A DNA stretch of 64,000 nucleotides from Cladocopium goreaui. Its lineage: Eukaryota; Sar; Dinophyceae; Suessiales; Symbiodiniaceae. Below the pieces are notes generated by a model, which made no database searches, had not been told where the DNA came from, and saw nothing but the letters and a program-made list of their open reading frames with translations. The translations under genes and the position numbers were made by a program. The stretch lies in assembly GCA_947184155.2 (NCBI GenBank), contig CAMXCT020001114.1, forward strand, positions 411,471 through 475,470. The letters are read 5' to 3'. Within the stretch, counting starts at the first letter, position 1. Each line of letters begins with the position of its first letter. Positions 23,001 to 38,000 of this stretch are shown piece after piece.

Positions 23001-26000
23001 CACTGCCCGTTTGGGCGATCGTTGCAGCTTCGCAACGCTGCACTGGCACTGTTGGGGCTGTATGGTCCAGCCTGGGCGATCGCGATCGGTTCCTGATGGT
23101 TCTTGGGTGGAGTTCCATATGTTGGACTAATATAATTCTAAATAAGTTTATAAACTATTTCTGGAAATGTCCATGTTCTTAAGAAAACACAAATCAAAGT
23201 CTATAGAATTTTAGATTTATCCTGGCATATATTTTAATGACGATAAAGCAGATGGATGGGTCAGCTGGCCCAAGGAATCGGCAGGAACGGCAGGAACGGC
23301 CGTCAGTGTGGAAATATTCTTAGTACAGGTCATATTAATGTCTAAAGTTGTTTATGAAAAATCCATGAAATTCCAGGTTAGAAAAATATCTAACCAAATT
23401 CCACTAACAAACTTCCAGAATTATTTTATGGTATAGTCATTTTGATACCAGGAAGTATTTTATGTTTTTGTCTCCAAAATGGGCCAAAGCCATGGGTGTG
23501 AACTACTGGAACTACTGACTGTGATGCACATCCAAGTATCTTGAACATAATTAATGTAAGATAATGCATGCATAATCCAGTCACTTAATCACAAAATGAT
23601 CGTCTCCGTAGAAGAATGAACATGAAGGATCTTGGCCAAGCCTGTCAATCTTGGAGTATATGTCCCAAAATGCACTTGGTACCCCTTTCCAATCTATGAC
23701 CGTTTTGGAAAACCAATTTCCACGGCGTCATTTTTGTTTCTTTCCAACAGACTCGGACCTATATAAATGGATTGCTTTTAAGGAACCGAACATTTAGGGC
23801 TTTCTCCTTATGCTATCCCCAAATATCCATGGTTAAAATCATCCTAATATCTAAGGGGATAATCCAGATTTTCATAACACATACCATATGTATGTTATCC
23901 CCAGTTATCCATGCAAAATCCCAGGAAACAATCCATTTCCCCAAATTTCAATGGATTTGACCATGGATAGCTCCCCTATTTCACATGGTTTCAATAGATC
24001 ATCCCAGGGAGCCGTCAAGACGGCGATGTCATCCGATGTCATCCGTTTTTTTCGATGTTTTCGATGTCCGTCTTCGGAATAGGGAGTTAACCAGTCGTTA
24101 ACCAGTTATATCATGATTATTCATGATTTATAGTGGTTTATATAGCACGCCACATGATTATTAATAAACCATGCAGAATCAAGATTTACAATGATTCTTA
24201 ATGATTAAAAAAAAAAATGCCACATGATGGAAAACATGATATGACCAATAAAACATTGGATTAATAGGGATTCACAATAACTGATAGATAAACAAAAAAA
24301 AGTGCAAATAACCCTGTATCACCAGCAAAGATGGCAGCACATATAGCAAATTCTATCGATCCGATGCGCAAAGCAGTCGCGCCTGAAACGGCCACATCTT
24401 GCATTCTGTGAAGAAAACGCAGCTAGAAACAAGGGCAAAAGGTTACAGCAGTAGATCTATGTCCTGAGGTAGATTGATCATGGAACACACAAGTTCAGAT
24501 TCGCTGTCATCTGCATGTGAATAGTTGGTCTCTTGAACTTATGCGTGTGTGTGACTGAATCTGAAGTGTTTCGAGGTTCAGTATGTTGCTGTAGTTTTCA
24601 ACAATCTTCTACCATTTTGTGTCAGAGTTCATCTTGCGGAAATCTTTGAGTCTCTACTTTCATCAGCCGTGAAGTAAGCGCTTTCCACACACTATGAGCC
24701 TATGAGCCTCCAAACATCTGTGCCAGGAACTGTGGTCATGGTAAGCGATCAGTCCCCGGTCTCCACGACCTGTAAGCAGGTACCCTCTGGTAAACTAACA
24801 TAGCTATTGAAAATTGCCCATTAATAGTGGTTTTTCCCATATAAAATGGTGATTTTCCATAGCTATGTTAAATTACCAGAGGGTACTGTAAGGTCTATCA
24901 TGTCTATCTGCCAGGCTTGTTCATGGTCACTCATGGTCCTTCCACTGCAGCTTCATCCGTTTTCCAGAAAAAAATCCTCCATTTGGAGGCAAGCGCTACG
25001 ACACACGAAGCAAAAAATCGTGCATGTCTTCAGCACAGAAGAATCCTGGCACCGTTGCCAGAACCAGGATTGCTCCCAGGAATTGGGTGGGTAAAAGATA
25101 CTCCAAAGACCAAAATCTGGATCCAAAAAGCACAAATTAAGGCTTCAATGGCGATGCATTTTTTGCACTAAAAAACTAACCGTTAGCGTTGCTGGGTGCC
25201 CCACTGTTGAAAAGGCCTTTCAGGTCAAACCAGAAATGGTTGAAACTTCCCAAAAAGTCATCATTTTCAACGGAAAAAATAGGTAAAAAATGATGATAAA
25301 CATTGATCAACCATAAGTAACTGGGGTACTCTCAGACAAAGCCGAACACGTATGGATGACAATTTTGCCAATTTATATCAGTGTGGTGGCTGCCTGTGAT
25401 GTAGGCAAGAGGAATGAGGATACTTCGTGATTTTGCAAAGACATGGTACAATACTTCCAATCGTTGGTAATATTGGTAAATCCGTGGTCAAATAGTCTTT
25501 CACATTCCATTCCTTTTCTGGACATAAGGTAACGCAGTTCTTGGATGTTCTTGGTTTAGGGCATCAACAAAATAGTTTGTGCGGCATCCGCTGCTTTTTT
25601 TCTGAAGCGCAACATGTAGAATGTAGACTGGACGTCGTGTGAAACAAGATTTTCCGAATTCTGGAGTCGTTCTTGCATCTTCGGCAAAGACTCACACCTC
25701 TGGCACACCTGGCATGTGACAAAGGGGAGATAGGTTGGCAGAACTATAGTTTCTTTTGGTTGAGCTCATTGCCTCCTTGTCAACAATCCGATTCACTTTT
25801 GAAAAGCGCATCAAGTATGCAGCGTTTCGATTTTCAAGAAAGAGAGTAACTTCGCATCCACAGCTTCAGACACTTCAACTGGAACTTGTGAGATCTTGGG
25901 ATCACATCACCAGTTTTCAAACACAAAGGACACATGACCGACCCAATATATCCTACAGATCCGGATCCCAGGCCTGTCTCTGACTTTTCATCTTCACCAG

Positions 26001-29000
26001 GTCGGCCAAACTAGCGCTGAAAACGATCCTGAGTTTGGGCATCGGTTTCACCATCTGTGCTGGCTGGTAGTGGTTCCCAGAATGGGTCGTAACCTGTTGG
26101 AACACACCGTAGTAACTAGTCACTAGGAATGCTGGTCACTTCTCATATGAACAGTTGACTTGACGCTCCAAACGTTTTATGTGCAAGTAGTTGCGTGTAG
26201 ATACACCTCATTCGAATTTAAATACATGTGTATATAGATATATATATATATACATATTATTAGAATATACAGTACACGTGTATATTTCGTATAGTAAAGC
26301 GAATACAGTGCAGCTAGCAACTTGCATACAACGTGAACACATCTGTAACAACTTGGCGGCAGTACCAAAGTATGATTGTTGGTTGGTGGTTTCAACCATC
26401 TTGAAAAATATGAAAGTCAAATGGGAAGGATTATCCCATATATTATAGAAAATAAAAGAAAAATGTTTGAAACCACCAACCAGATTGAATCTGAAATTCG
26501 TCTACGACACATGCGTTCTGGTCAAACATCACGGCTCTTTGTAAAAAAAATGTAGAAAGCACTGCTGCTACATGCCGCCACTCTCCTGTAATGAAACATG
26601 GCACCCACATTTATAGATGATTTTTCCACTTACCCTCTGGTAAATTAACATACAGTAGACCCTGAAACTAGCCTAGTTTTAATGGAAACTAATCTTCCAA
26701 CCCCTATCTGCCAGGGTCTATGTTAATTTACCAGAGGGTAAGTACCCATCAGTACGGGATTTCCCAGCCAGCCATGTTTGCGACCATTGCATTGCAAGAT
26801 TCCCCATCTCCACTCGTCCATTTTTCTCGATACCTGACATCCAAGCTTGGAACATGACCTACGAAAAACACATCGGTCTGGAATCATCAACAGATGCAAC
26901 ATCCAAAAAAGGAAAGCAATGAAGGTAAAAAATGAGAAAGACAAAATCAAACCATCATTGCTCTAAAAAATGTTCTGTTTCTTTTTCTCATTGTTTCTCT
27001 TATACAAATGTACACCGAGGAACTTCTCCAGCTGGTCCACCGTCATGGGCATTTTCAGCTCACTGGAATCAATCTGGAAACTTGGATGCCTCAATGCGCT
27101 GGTTGAGTCGTCCGCAAAATGATGGGTTGATTCATTTGTCGGTCTTGGGACTGGAAGTGAACAACATGTATTTGCGAAAACAAATGAAAACACCAACCAG
27201 CACTTGGTATGACACTTTATGTCCCTTTCAACCCTGCGCTCCAGATGTTGTTTCTCTTCGAGCATTCTTGGAAGGCACTTGCTAGAACTTGCATGGACCT
27301 TAATATCTGTAAGGTTTGAATCGAGACCCGAATCAAAATATCAGAGGTAGCTCCAGGGACTGTTCTCACTTGGTTCCTGGCTGGAAGGATTTGACGTGAG
27401 TCGAAGAATACCTGGAACACACACACACACACACATCAGCAGGGTTTCCGTGCGGGGGCAGCGCATATGAAGTTGAAGCAAAGTTGGAAACTCGTGAGAA
27501 AAAAACGAGGCAACTACATATCCCATAGGATCCATGTATGGTATATATGCTAACATTTGGGGTATATTTATGGTAAATGTTACCATATATAGCAGCACCA
27601 TGGATCCTATGGGTATCTGACAGAAATGGAGAACTAGAACCCATCAGCCTCAGCTGTTCAGGATTATGGAGCCCTAGCCCAAAATATGACCACGGACCCA
27701 CATGACCAGCCACACTAAAGGGCACAAAGGTAATGGCTCTGATGTATCAATACAGAACAGCTCATGCAGTTTGACATGATATGCCATAATATAAAAAAAA
27801 TATAGATTGTGTATATATATATATGTATATATATATATACATATGTATATATATATATACATATGTATATAATATGTATATATATATGTTATGTATGTAA
27901 TGTAATGTAATTAGGAATGTAATGTAATTAGGAATGTATGTATCAAGGTGAACCGTCTCGGCAAAGCTGCATGTCTTTCTTGTCAGTCTTCATGTAGTTC
28001 AGCCAGCTCACCTAAGAATCCAAATCCGCCCCGGTTGGTGGTTGAACGACCCCCATGTCTTGGCAGAAAAACATGAATATCGTTGGGGGTAATGTGAGAT
28101 AAAAAAGAAGATAGAGACACATCAGTGAAAGCACCATCCAGCAGTCATCTATCTGGTCTTAGTTCATATTGGATGAACCATATATGGAAAGTCCTATAGA
28201 ACCTATTGGAAAGTCACATATGAACCTATAGAACCTATTATTATTATATCTTAGTTCACATCTTGGAAAGTCCTATGGAGCCATGCATCCTCTTTAGAAC
28301 TGTCAATGCGTCAAGCTCCGCCAGGGGCGAAGCTTGATCGAAACATCAACCTTAACGCCAAAACCTGAACTCTTTCAGCTGGTGGTCAACATGTGGATCA
28401 TTGCCCGCTATGATCAGTACCTTCCAGGTTTACCACATTTCAAACAATGATAACCATTGTTATCGTAACACAAAATGACATTATAGGGATGGTATATGGC
28501 AACCATAGGACCATAGTTGAGTTTCCACCTCAAGTGCCGAAACACACAAACAACAAAGAAACGTCAACATTATTTCTGCGCCCGTCTCTGCTTCCCAGAA
28601 ACGGACTCAATTGCTGGACCCTTTTTGTCCATGCATTCCTGCACTGCCGGGCACTGCGCAACACAATGTGACAATGTGTAGTTCAATATCCAACTTGAAC
28701 TTAGCCAAAAAAAGTCTTCACAGCCAGATTTTGGCCCCAACAAAAATGCCTGGATGCTGTAACCAGTTGCTTTGGGATACCATATCATACTCCGTTCCGC
28801 CGTCTGCATCTAATTAATTTGGATGTCTACCCATCATTGGAGTGGTCATTGACCGGGTACATGCTCTAGCAGAAGCATCCGCACACAAAAGCACTACCAT
28901 TTACAAGAAAAATGGTGATTTCCCATAGTTATGTTAGTTTACCAGAGGGTACGTTAGTGAAACATCAATGTATGAGGAGACATATTCACTAAACGCACAT

Positions 29001-32000
29001 AAATTAAACAGACTTTTAACTTGAAGCCATGATCATCTCTACAGCCTTTTGCCATTTCCCCCTTCACAGTTCAACAGCGCCAGACTGGCGCCTTGAACTG
29101 CTCGCCATAGGCCTCTGAGGTCTTTGTCCAGGTCTTAACAGAAGCAGCAGGAAGTTGGTGAAGTTTCTCCATTGCAGCCTGTCATCGGAAAATGTGGTGG
29201 AGATGTTGTGTGAAAAATGTGGTCAACCCCATAAACATCCATAAAGTACATCATAAACCATCCCCCCCAAAAAAAACGTGGTTTAGGTTTATCCATTTTG
29301 ATGGGTGGGATTGCAACCATCGCCAAATGCTAGTTGTTTATGGAATCGGGTTGCCAACATTATCTGTGTTTATAGTTTTTTTGTTGAGATGATGCATAAA
29401 ATACTACAAGGATTCACAAGCAAACATGGATGAACTTGATGACCATATTGAATCCACCAAGAACTATCATTTCAACTTGGATGTCCAGAAGCAGCATTCC
29501 AACCACCCAAGACCTATGTTTTTCACCAATGTCAAAACAAGGAAAGCGTCATGAACACACAATAGAAATGGTAATAACAGTTGGTTTCTGCCAACCAGGA
29601 CGGTTTCAGAATCGATTTTCACGGTGTCAGCCAGGTAGAAGGTGGCACCATGTGACCGCTGGTGCCTGATGCTTCACAGGCTCCAATCTCTCTTCAAACC
29701 AGTTGCTCCTTAGAGAGAGCAACCCCCCACCCCACCATACCTTTGGTTCTTGGGGGGAAAAAAAACAATGGCCGGCCAACATTGGGTTCACCAAAACTGG
29801 GATATGTCAGCCCTTGCAGAACTCTAAGCAACAACGAACAAACATGTCAGTTGAGTCCTAAGTTACCAACCACTGGCCGCACTGGCGTGGGGTTCATAGG
29901 GAAGGCCCCTATTAATATGCGGAAATCACGCGGCTGCTGGTGAACATGTGGGGACGGGTCAACATATATGAGCTCATTTTGGGGGGATGGATATCCAGCT
30001 TGACCTACGGTTACCGTAGTCATGTTTGTTTAAACAGTCAGATGCCAGTGTTTTGACCCATACACTGCCACCCTCATGCGTCAAATCAGATGTGAACATA
30101 GCAAAACAAAGCCATGTTGTTCCTCCACCATCCCAACCGTGGTCCAACAAATATGGCATTGTTTATTTCGGAAATCAATGGCTTGGAGGGATACAAGGTG
30201 GGGCCCCCAGCTTGGTTATTGTTGGTTTGTAAGCCCCATAAGTGTGAATATCGTTAGTCTAAACCTGGAAATTGGATGAATTTGGAGTCATTGGCACCCA
30301 TCTACCCTAGGAATCCCCCAGCATTGACCGGCAAAGGATGACCGACAACCTCAGGTTCCACCATATCCCAGATGCTGGAGACAATGAGGTCCATAGACAT
30401 TCTTCCCGCCGCGCAGTGAGTTCGCAGCCATGACAGGGGCCCTCAGTCCGCCGAACGGAAAAACACTAGGTCAACAATGGTCAACATGTGGGTGCGGCAT
30501 GTTGAATCAATAGAAATCATACCCTCTGGTAAACTAACATAGCTATTGAACATGGCCATTTGTAGTTGATTTTCCCATTAAAAATGGGGATTTTCCATAG
30601 CTATGTTAGTTTACCAGAGGGTAATGCATACAGAAACTTGCTTTACAAGAGAAGTTCAGATATGATCTGTTCATTCAGAGGTCGGCCCTCCGCTCAACCA
30701 GTCTTGTCCGGAGGTTTCGGTCAACGAGAGAGGTGGACGAATTCCAAGCTATACCCTCTGGTAATTTAACAGAGCTATTGCAAATTGCACCTTTAAGGTT
30801 TTGCAGCTGATAGGGGGTCTTTGGAAATGGATTCTAGGGTCCTTGGTGATTTAGTTCTACCTCTGATTGTGTGATATATGTTTTCCATTATTTATTTCTT
30901 TATCTATCTTATCTATCAAGGTAGGTGGCCTTGGTATATACTAGTGACAATGATCCCAAAGGAAAGATCGTCTTGGGCTAGTGTCCCTTGGATGTTTCAA
31001 TATATTGTTACTTCTTATCCGCCATTCGGTAATCATGCCAAGATGGGGATTGATAATTAGTGTCTCCATCCATTTATCCTTCTATTCGTGGAAGTGCCAG
31101 TCAGAACAAACGATCACCATTCGATCGTAGTTCAAATAGTTTTTTTTGGGTTGGGTACTTTGATAAAATATAAATATATATATATTATATATATATATAT
31201 CAATATATGCAGCCGATAGGGGGTTTTTGGAATTTGATTCTAGGGTCCTTGGTGATTTAGTTCTACCTCTGATTGTGTGATATATGTTTTCCATTATTTA
31301 TTTCTTTATCTATCTTATCTATCAAGGTAGGTGGCCTGGGTATATACTAATGAAAATGATCCCAAAGGAAAGATCGTCTTGGGTTAGTGTCCCTTGGATG
31401 TTTCAATATATTGTTAATTCTTATCCGCCAATCGGTAATCATTCCAAGATGGGGATTGATAATTTGTGTCTCCATCCATTTACCCTTCTATTCGTGGAAG
31501 TGCCAGTCAGAACAAACGATCACCATTCGATCGTAGTTCAAATAGTTTTTTTTTGGGTTGGGTACTTTGATAAAATATAAAACATATTAAATGTATATAT
31601 ATATATGTATCAATATATGCAGCCGATAGGGGGTCTTTGGAATTTGATTCTAGGGTCCTTGGTGATTTAGTTCTACCTCTGATTGTCTGATATATGTTTT
31701 CCATTATTTATTTCTTTATCTATCTTATCTATCAAGGTAGGTGGCCTTGGTATATACTAATGAAAATGATCCCAAAGGACAGATCGTCTTGGGTTAGTGT
31801 CCCTTGGATGTTTCAATATTATTAATTCTTATCCTTCTTTCGGTAGTCATGCCAAGATGGGGGTTGATAATTAGTCTCTCCATCCATTTACCCGTCTATT
31901 TATGGAAGTGCCAGTCAGGACAATCGATCACCATTCGATCGTAGTTCAGATAGGTTTCTTTTTTGGGGTTGGTACTTCGATAAAATATAAAATAAAATAT

Positions 32001-35000
32001 TGTTATGCGACGGATGTGCGGATGCGACGGATACGGGGTCCCCCAAGCCAAAAGATCGGCATTTTTTTTTTTGCCTAAATCTCAAAATCAAGGACCCCGA
32101 ATCCTCTGCGGCAAAAATCATGGTAGAATATAATAGTAGGGCTGTTTCCCAAGTCCACATGCCAATTTCTGCACCCTGAGATCGGCATTTTTTTTTCCTA
32201 AATCCCAGGGTACAACCTCTGTATTGCCCAAGTCTAGGTGCAGATTTTTGCGACCTTACTTAGGCAATACCCCACCAAGCACCTAGGATATCGTCATTTT
32301 TTTTCCTAACTCAGGGTGCTGATTTCTGCGCCCTGACTTCGGCAAATTAGCTATTGGACATTGCATTTAAAGGATATACGATGTTGACGTAGAAATAATG
32401 GGGGAAATTTAGTACTTGAAAAAAATAATGATAATCAGGGATAACATTGGTGGCTTTATACCAAAGGTATATGGGGGCACCGCCCTAGAAAAAACAAGAG
32501 CGTGGTTGATACCTTTTCCATTTTGATCCAGCAATTGGTTGGTACCCTTCAGAAATGGTAGTGGACCCCAGCTAATCCAAGGAATAAAATAAAATAACCG
32601 TAACCGATACTTGGATGATATCAATTTAGCCAACCAAGTGGTTGCCTAAGAGTGAACATAATAATGCACATAGAATTTTCTATGAGCATGGTAAAAACCA
32701 AATAGTTACATTAAATAACCAATGGTAAGATGATACCCATTTAATCAACCAATTGGTTACCTCATAGGGAAAATAATAAAGTACCTATAATACAATTCAA
32801 TTCCATTGTCATATATTAAATATTTGGAAAGACCCAAGAATCCATTTCCAGAGAACCCAGATCAATTGCACAACATAGATATAATATATTCTATATTTTA
32901 TCGAAGTACCCAACCCCCAAAAAAAAAAAAACTATTTGAACTACGATCGAATGGTGATCGTTTGTTCTGACTGGCACTTCCACGAATAGAAGGGTAAATG
33001 GATGGAGACACTAATTATCAATTCCCATCTTGGCATGATTACCGAATGGCGGATAAGAATTAACAATATATTGAAACATGCGCCCCAGGGACACTAGGCC
33101 CAAACGATCTTCCTTTGGGATCATTTTACTATATATTGCCAGTCCACCTACCTTTGATCGATCAGATAGATAAAGAAATAAATAATGGAAAACATTATAT
33201 CACACAATCAGAGGTAGACTAAATCTAGCAAGGACCCTAGAATCAAATTCCAAAAACCCCCTAGTCGGCTGCATATATTCGATATATATATATAATATCA
33301 TATATTTATATTTTATCAAGTACCCGCTAACCCAAAAAACCTATTGAACTACGATCGAATGTGATCGGTTGTTCTGGACGGGCCTCCACTAATAGAAGGG
33401 TAAATGACTGGAGAGACTATTTTCATCAACGCAACCCCTCATCCTACCGCATCTTGGCATTACTACCGACAGAAGGATAAGAATTAAAAATATTGAAACA
33501 TCCAAGGGACACTAACCCAAGACGATCTTTCCTTTGGGATCATTTTCACTAGTATTTACCAAGGCCACCTACCTTGATAGAGAAGATAGATAAAGAAATA
33601 AATAATGGAAAACATATATCACACAATCAGAGGTAGAACTAAATCACCAAGGACCCTAGAATCAAATTCCAAAAACCCCCTATCGGCTGCATATATTGAT
33701 ATATAATATATATTTATATTTTATCAAAGTACCCAACCCAAAAAAACCTATTTGAACTACGATCGAATGGTGATCGTTTGTTCTGACTGGCACTTCCACG
33801 AATAGAAGGGTAAATGGATGGAGACACTAATTATCAATCCCCATCTTGGCATGATTACCGAATGGCGGATAAGAAGTAACAATATATTGAAACATCCAAG
33901 GGACACTAGCCCAAGACGATCTTTCCTTTGGGATCATTGTCACTAGTATATACCAAGGCCACCTACCTTGATAGATAAGATAGATAAAGAAATAAATAAT
34001 GGAAAACATATATCACACAATCAGAGGTAGAACTAAATCACCAAGGACCCTAGAATCCATTTCCAAAGACCCCCTATCAGCTGCAAAACCTTCTTTATAG
34101 TTGAATTACCTATTAAAAAAAGTGATTTTCCATAGCTGCGTTAGTTTACCAGAGGGTACCCAGAGATGGTGTCTTTTTTTTGAGTCTGTAATAGTCTAGC
34201 CGTGCATCAATACAGATCATCATCCATTATTGGTACCCCATGGTGGGACCGCCATGGCATTTCTGTTGACCCAGGATCCCTTCACAGTACCCCCTGAGCC
34301 CTGAGCTTCAGTGGGCTCTGGCCAATTTGACCGAGCCGCTCACAGCTGCGAAACCGAAAATTCACTACGGTTGTGTCATGTTTGTTCATTAGAACAAGAT
34401 CTGGATGTGTCGGAAAATGGAGTTGTGACGTTGTGCCCCCAAAATGGCCACATGATATTCAAGAAAATAAGCTTCGAAACCATCATGGAATAGGATTTGC
34501 TACCAAATCCATCTGGGTCTGTCACCTCAAAACTTGGATTTTCCAATCGCCAACTTGGCCAATAAACTGGTTTTTAACCCTACTTGTCGATTGCATTCAA
34601 ATCTTGTGGACACAGCAAGAAACGTATTGAAACATGGATTGGGGGTCATTTGATATTATCCCGGGTTTTCGGGTACCCAATTGCGGATAAAACTCCAATC
34701 TAATATCCTATAATAATTCTATGTATCGCCAAAACCGTGAGTGGGTTACCACATTCTCTCTAGTAACTCTAGTATATACACAATAAATTTCGCTTGCAAA
34801 GCATCTTATCGCTATAAATTCCAGGGACTGATAAGGTCCAAACTATGATCATGATACCCTCCTAGAAACACTGCCATGTCATGTGGAAAACCCACCCACC
34901 ACGAATATATAGATGATTTGGACATGGGTCAAAATTAAAGACCTGGGGGACTACGGATTTTGGTTCATTTTAGTACCATGTATTACTGAACCATCGATTT

Positions 35001-38000
35001 GTGAAAAACCCTTTCTGACTTGACCCATAGCAAAATTCTCCGCATCTGAGTACAAAAACATATTATACTGGTTGGCGGTTTCAATCCCTCTGAAAAATAT
35101 GAGTTCGTCAGTTGGGATGATTGTTCCCAATATATGGGAAAATACAAAGAAGGTTCCAAACCACCAACCAGTATAAGTCCAGTAATGGTCAAGTCATCAG
35201 TAATGTGGAAAAACTTTGGTCCAATATATTGGATGCTTCAGAAGGGACTCTTATGTTGGTAAAACAAAAAACTAAAGCATGCCCGATTTTCCCAATTTTC
35301 AATGGGAATTTCAGGATCCTAAAATGGAGGTACTGTACCATATAAGGCCATATTTTGTGGTGATATTCACTTACATAGGCCTTATATAGGCCTTATATAT
35401 GGTAGGTACCTCCAATCAATCGGATCCTGAAATTCCATTGAAATTTCACCATAAATCGGTGGTATAAAGTTACCATTTCCAGTCGCACCTTGCGCCAGTC
35501 ACCGATGAAACCTGGCTTAGTGGAAAAAGAAAACACCACCAACACATATGAAAGTGATAAATGTTGATAAATTATGTGAAATTTAATGATAAATTATGGT
35601 TATGGTATGTTATGGTTACCAAATTGGTTGGCAAATTGATTTACCGGAAATTACACGAAGAAAACATCAAAACCACATGAAAACCTGGTGATTTTCCATT
35701 CCACCTGCTATGGCCATGGCCATGAGTGACTCAGCCAGCAATGGAGATCTCAAGCCGCGAATGTCTGGGGTCACCTTAAAACTACCAGATGACATGGGGT
35801 TGACTGAGCCAAACCTTTGAAAAGTCTGGGTTTGTGACAGTTGTTTTTCCAAATCGATTGGCATGTTGATGTATTATGTGTCGTTGTGTATAGCTCAAAC
35901 ATATCATGCACAAAAAATTGGGCACCCGAGGGCTGCGATTACCCATCCTGTTCGTTGTATTACCTTATCATTCTTGGCATTGGTTGGTTACATGGCCATG
36001 CGTGAATGTCGGGCCAGGTATCCAAAACATAACATATCATAAAACGTATACCAAGAATTGTGATTTCTAGGGTATCATTCTATTGCTCGAAGCTGGCTAT
36101 GTACCAACATTTAAAAAACAACTTCACCTGCATCCCTTTCAAGGTGAGGGTAGAGCAGGACAAAAGAGATGAAACCCCAATAACATCGATATATTGAGTG
36201 CAACAGGGAGTTACTTCACCAACAACTAACAACATGTTGATTGAAATGAAACATGGAACTATAAGCATTATTTCTCTTTGGCTGCATTCGTCATGTATAC
36301 CGAAACAAATATACATTAATCATCTCAGGATTTGGGTATTAGTTATACATAGTTATACCAATATCTATTGATCTCTGTTGTTGCTGTTGTTGTTGCTGTT
36401 GTTGATGTTGATGTTGACACCCGAATGACCCCAGGTGAAGTTGTGGGGGTAAAAAAATATATTCAATAGCCATCTGCGAACCATGGTGCTGGAATATTTA
36501 CCTACATTTGCCCTCAAAATCACCCTACATTTTGTAGGTAAATAATGGTAAAAACAAACAACACCATGCTTCGCATATGGCGCGCTGAAATATACCACCA
36601 GATCTGGTGGATTTGAATCATCCCTAGTGCCCTAGTTGGGTTCTGATGTTTTAAACGGAATCGATCCTATGTCACCTGGTATATTCAACCTATAAGTCAA
36701 TCTATAGAAACTATTGTCAGAGTGTAATTGAATCCAACGCAATTCAACCTTAAATAAATGATAATAAATGAATATAGATGGAGATCAATCGGAAAATTCA
36801 TGGGTGAACAGTTGCGACTCCTCCCCCCTCCACCACTCTGCCTGCAGGAGCACCACAGCCAGGCTGTTACTCCCCATCTGCACCTGGTCATGGGCTCTGA
36901 AAAGTGTACCACCCAAGTATATAACTAACCATTGAAATGGGAAAATGGTGGAAAATGATGTGATCAACAACTTCAAAAAATCAAAACTTGTTTTTTTTCC
37001 TCAACTCTTATAGACAAACCCATATTCCAGACATTCTCGGAGATGTTCTTTGGGATCAAAATCTCTGTGAAGGACATTCTGAATACCTGGAACGCCAGGT
37101 GTCCGCAATTCTACAACGCAACTACGCCACTGTGTACATTTCTGGTGCCACTTTTTGGAATTGCAAAGTTGCTTATTTCAATCTATTTCGCCCGTTATGC
37201 ACGCTTTTTTTGCCACTGTACGGATTTTTACACCATTTTTTTCCTATTGTTTGCGAAAGAAGTGGACGTTTTTGTCGCTGTTTTCTTTAAAAAGGGCATT
37301 GACACTTGCCACTGTCCAAAAGTTGCCACAATGAACCACTTTGGCCTTCCAGGTATATGGGTATGGATCAAAAGCCTGGCACTCTAGTGAACACTCAAAT
37401 GCCAGGTAAAATAGGGTAAACTGGTTGGTGGTATACCTACCCCTCTGAAAAATATGAGTCAGTTGGGATTATTGTTCCCAATATATGCAAAAATATAAAA
37501 TGTTCCAAACCACCAACCAGTAAAATGATGTTTGGGCCAAAAAACATCCATATGCTGTAGGTTTTGATCCATCCCCACAATCGAAACTACCAGCAATGCT
37601 CAATTCACAAGATGTGCATCTAGAACTTACAAGCAGGGGGACAGCAACCAAAAATCGTCAGCTAAAATCGTCAGCTTCTTTCTTCACGCCTACAGCATCG
37701 CTGCAGCTCCAAACTCAAAATGATGAGTCCGAAACTATGACACCACTACCCTCTGGTAATTTAACGTAGCTATTGAAAATGGCCATTTATAGTGGATTTT
37801 CCCATTAAAAATGGTGATTTTCCATAGCTATGTTAAATTACCAGAGGGTATCTTGTCTGGCATGTCAAGTAGAGATGAATAAAGTCTAATTCCGAAAGCC
37901 TACCCTGCCGGCAGTCCACTGATTCAATATAACCACAATCAAGCAGCCTGAATAGTAAGCGATCCCCAAATTTACCATATATAAATGCGTGGCATAAATC

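Noticed and set aside
30878..34009. Sixty- to ninety-codon frames repeated in the fold-back arms (MFSIIYFF...)
   Set aside because: They recur only because the arms are repeats; they lie across different strands and have no known domain.
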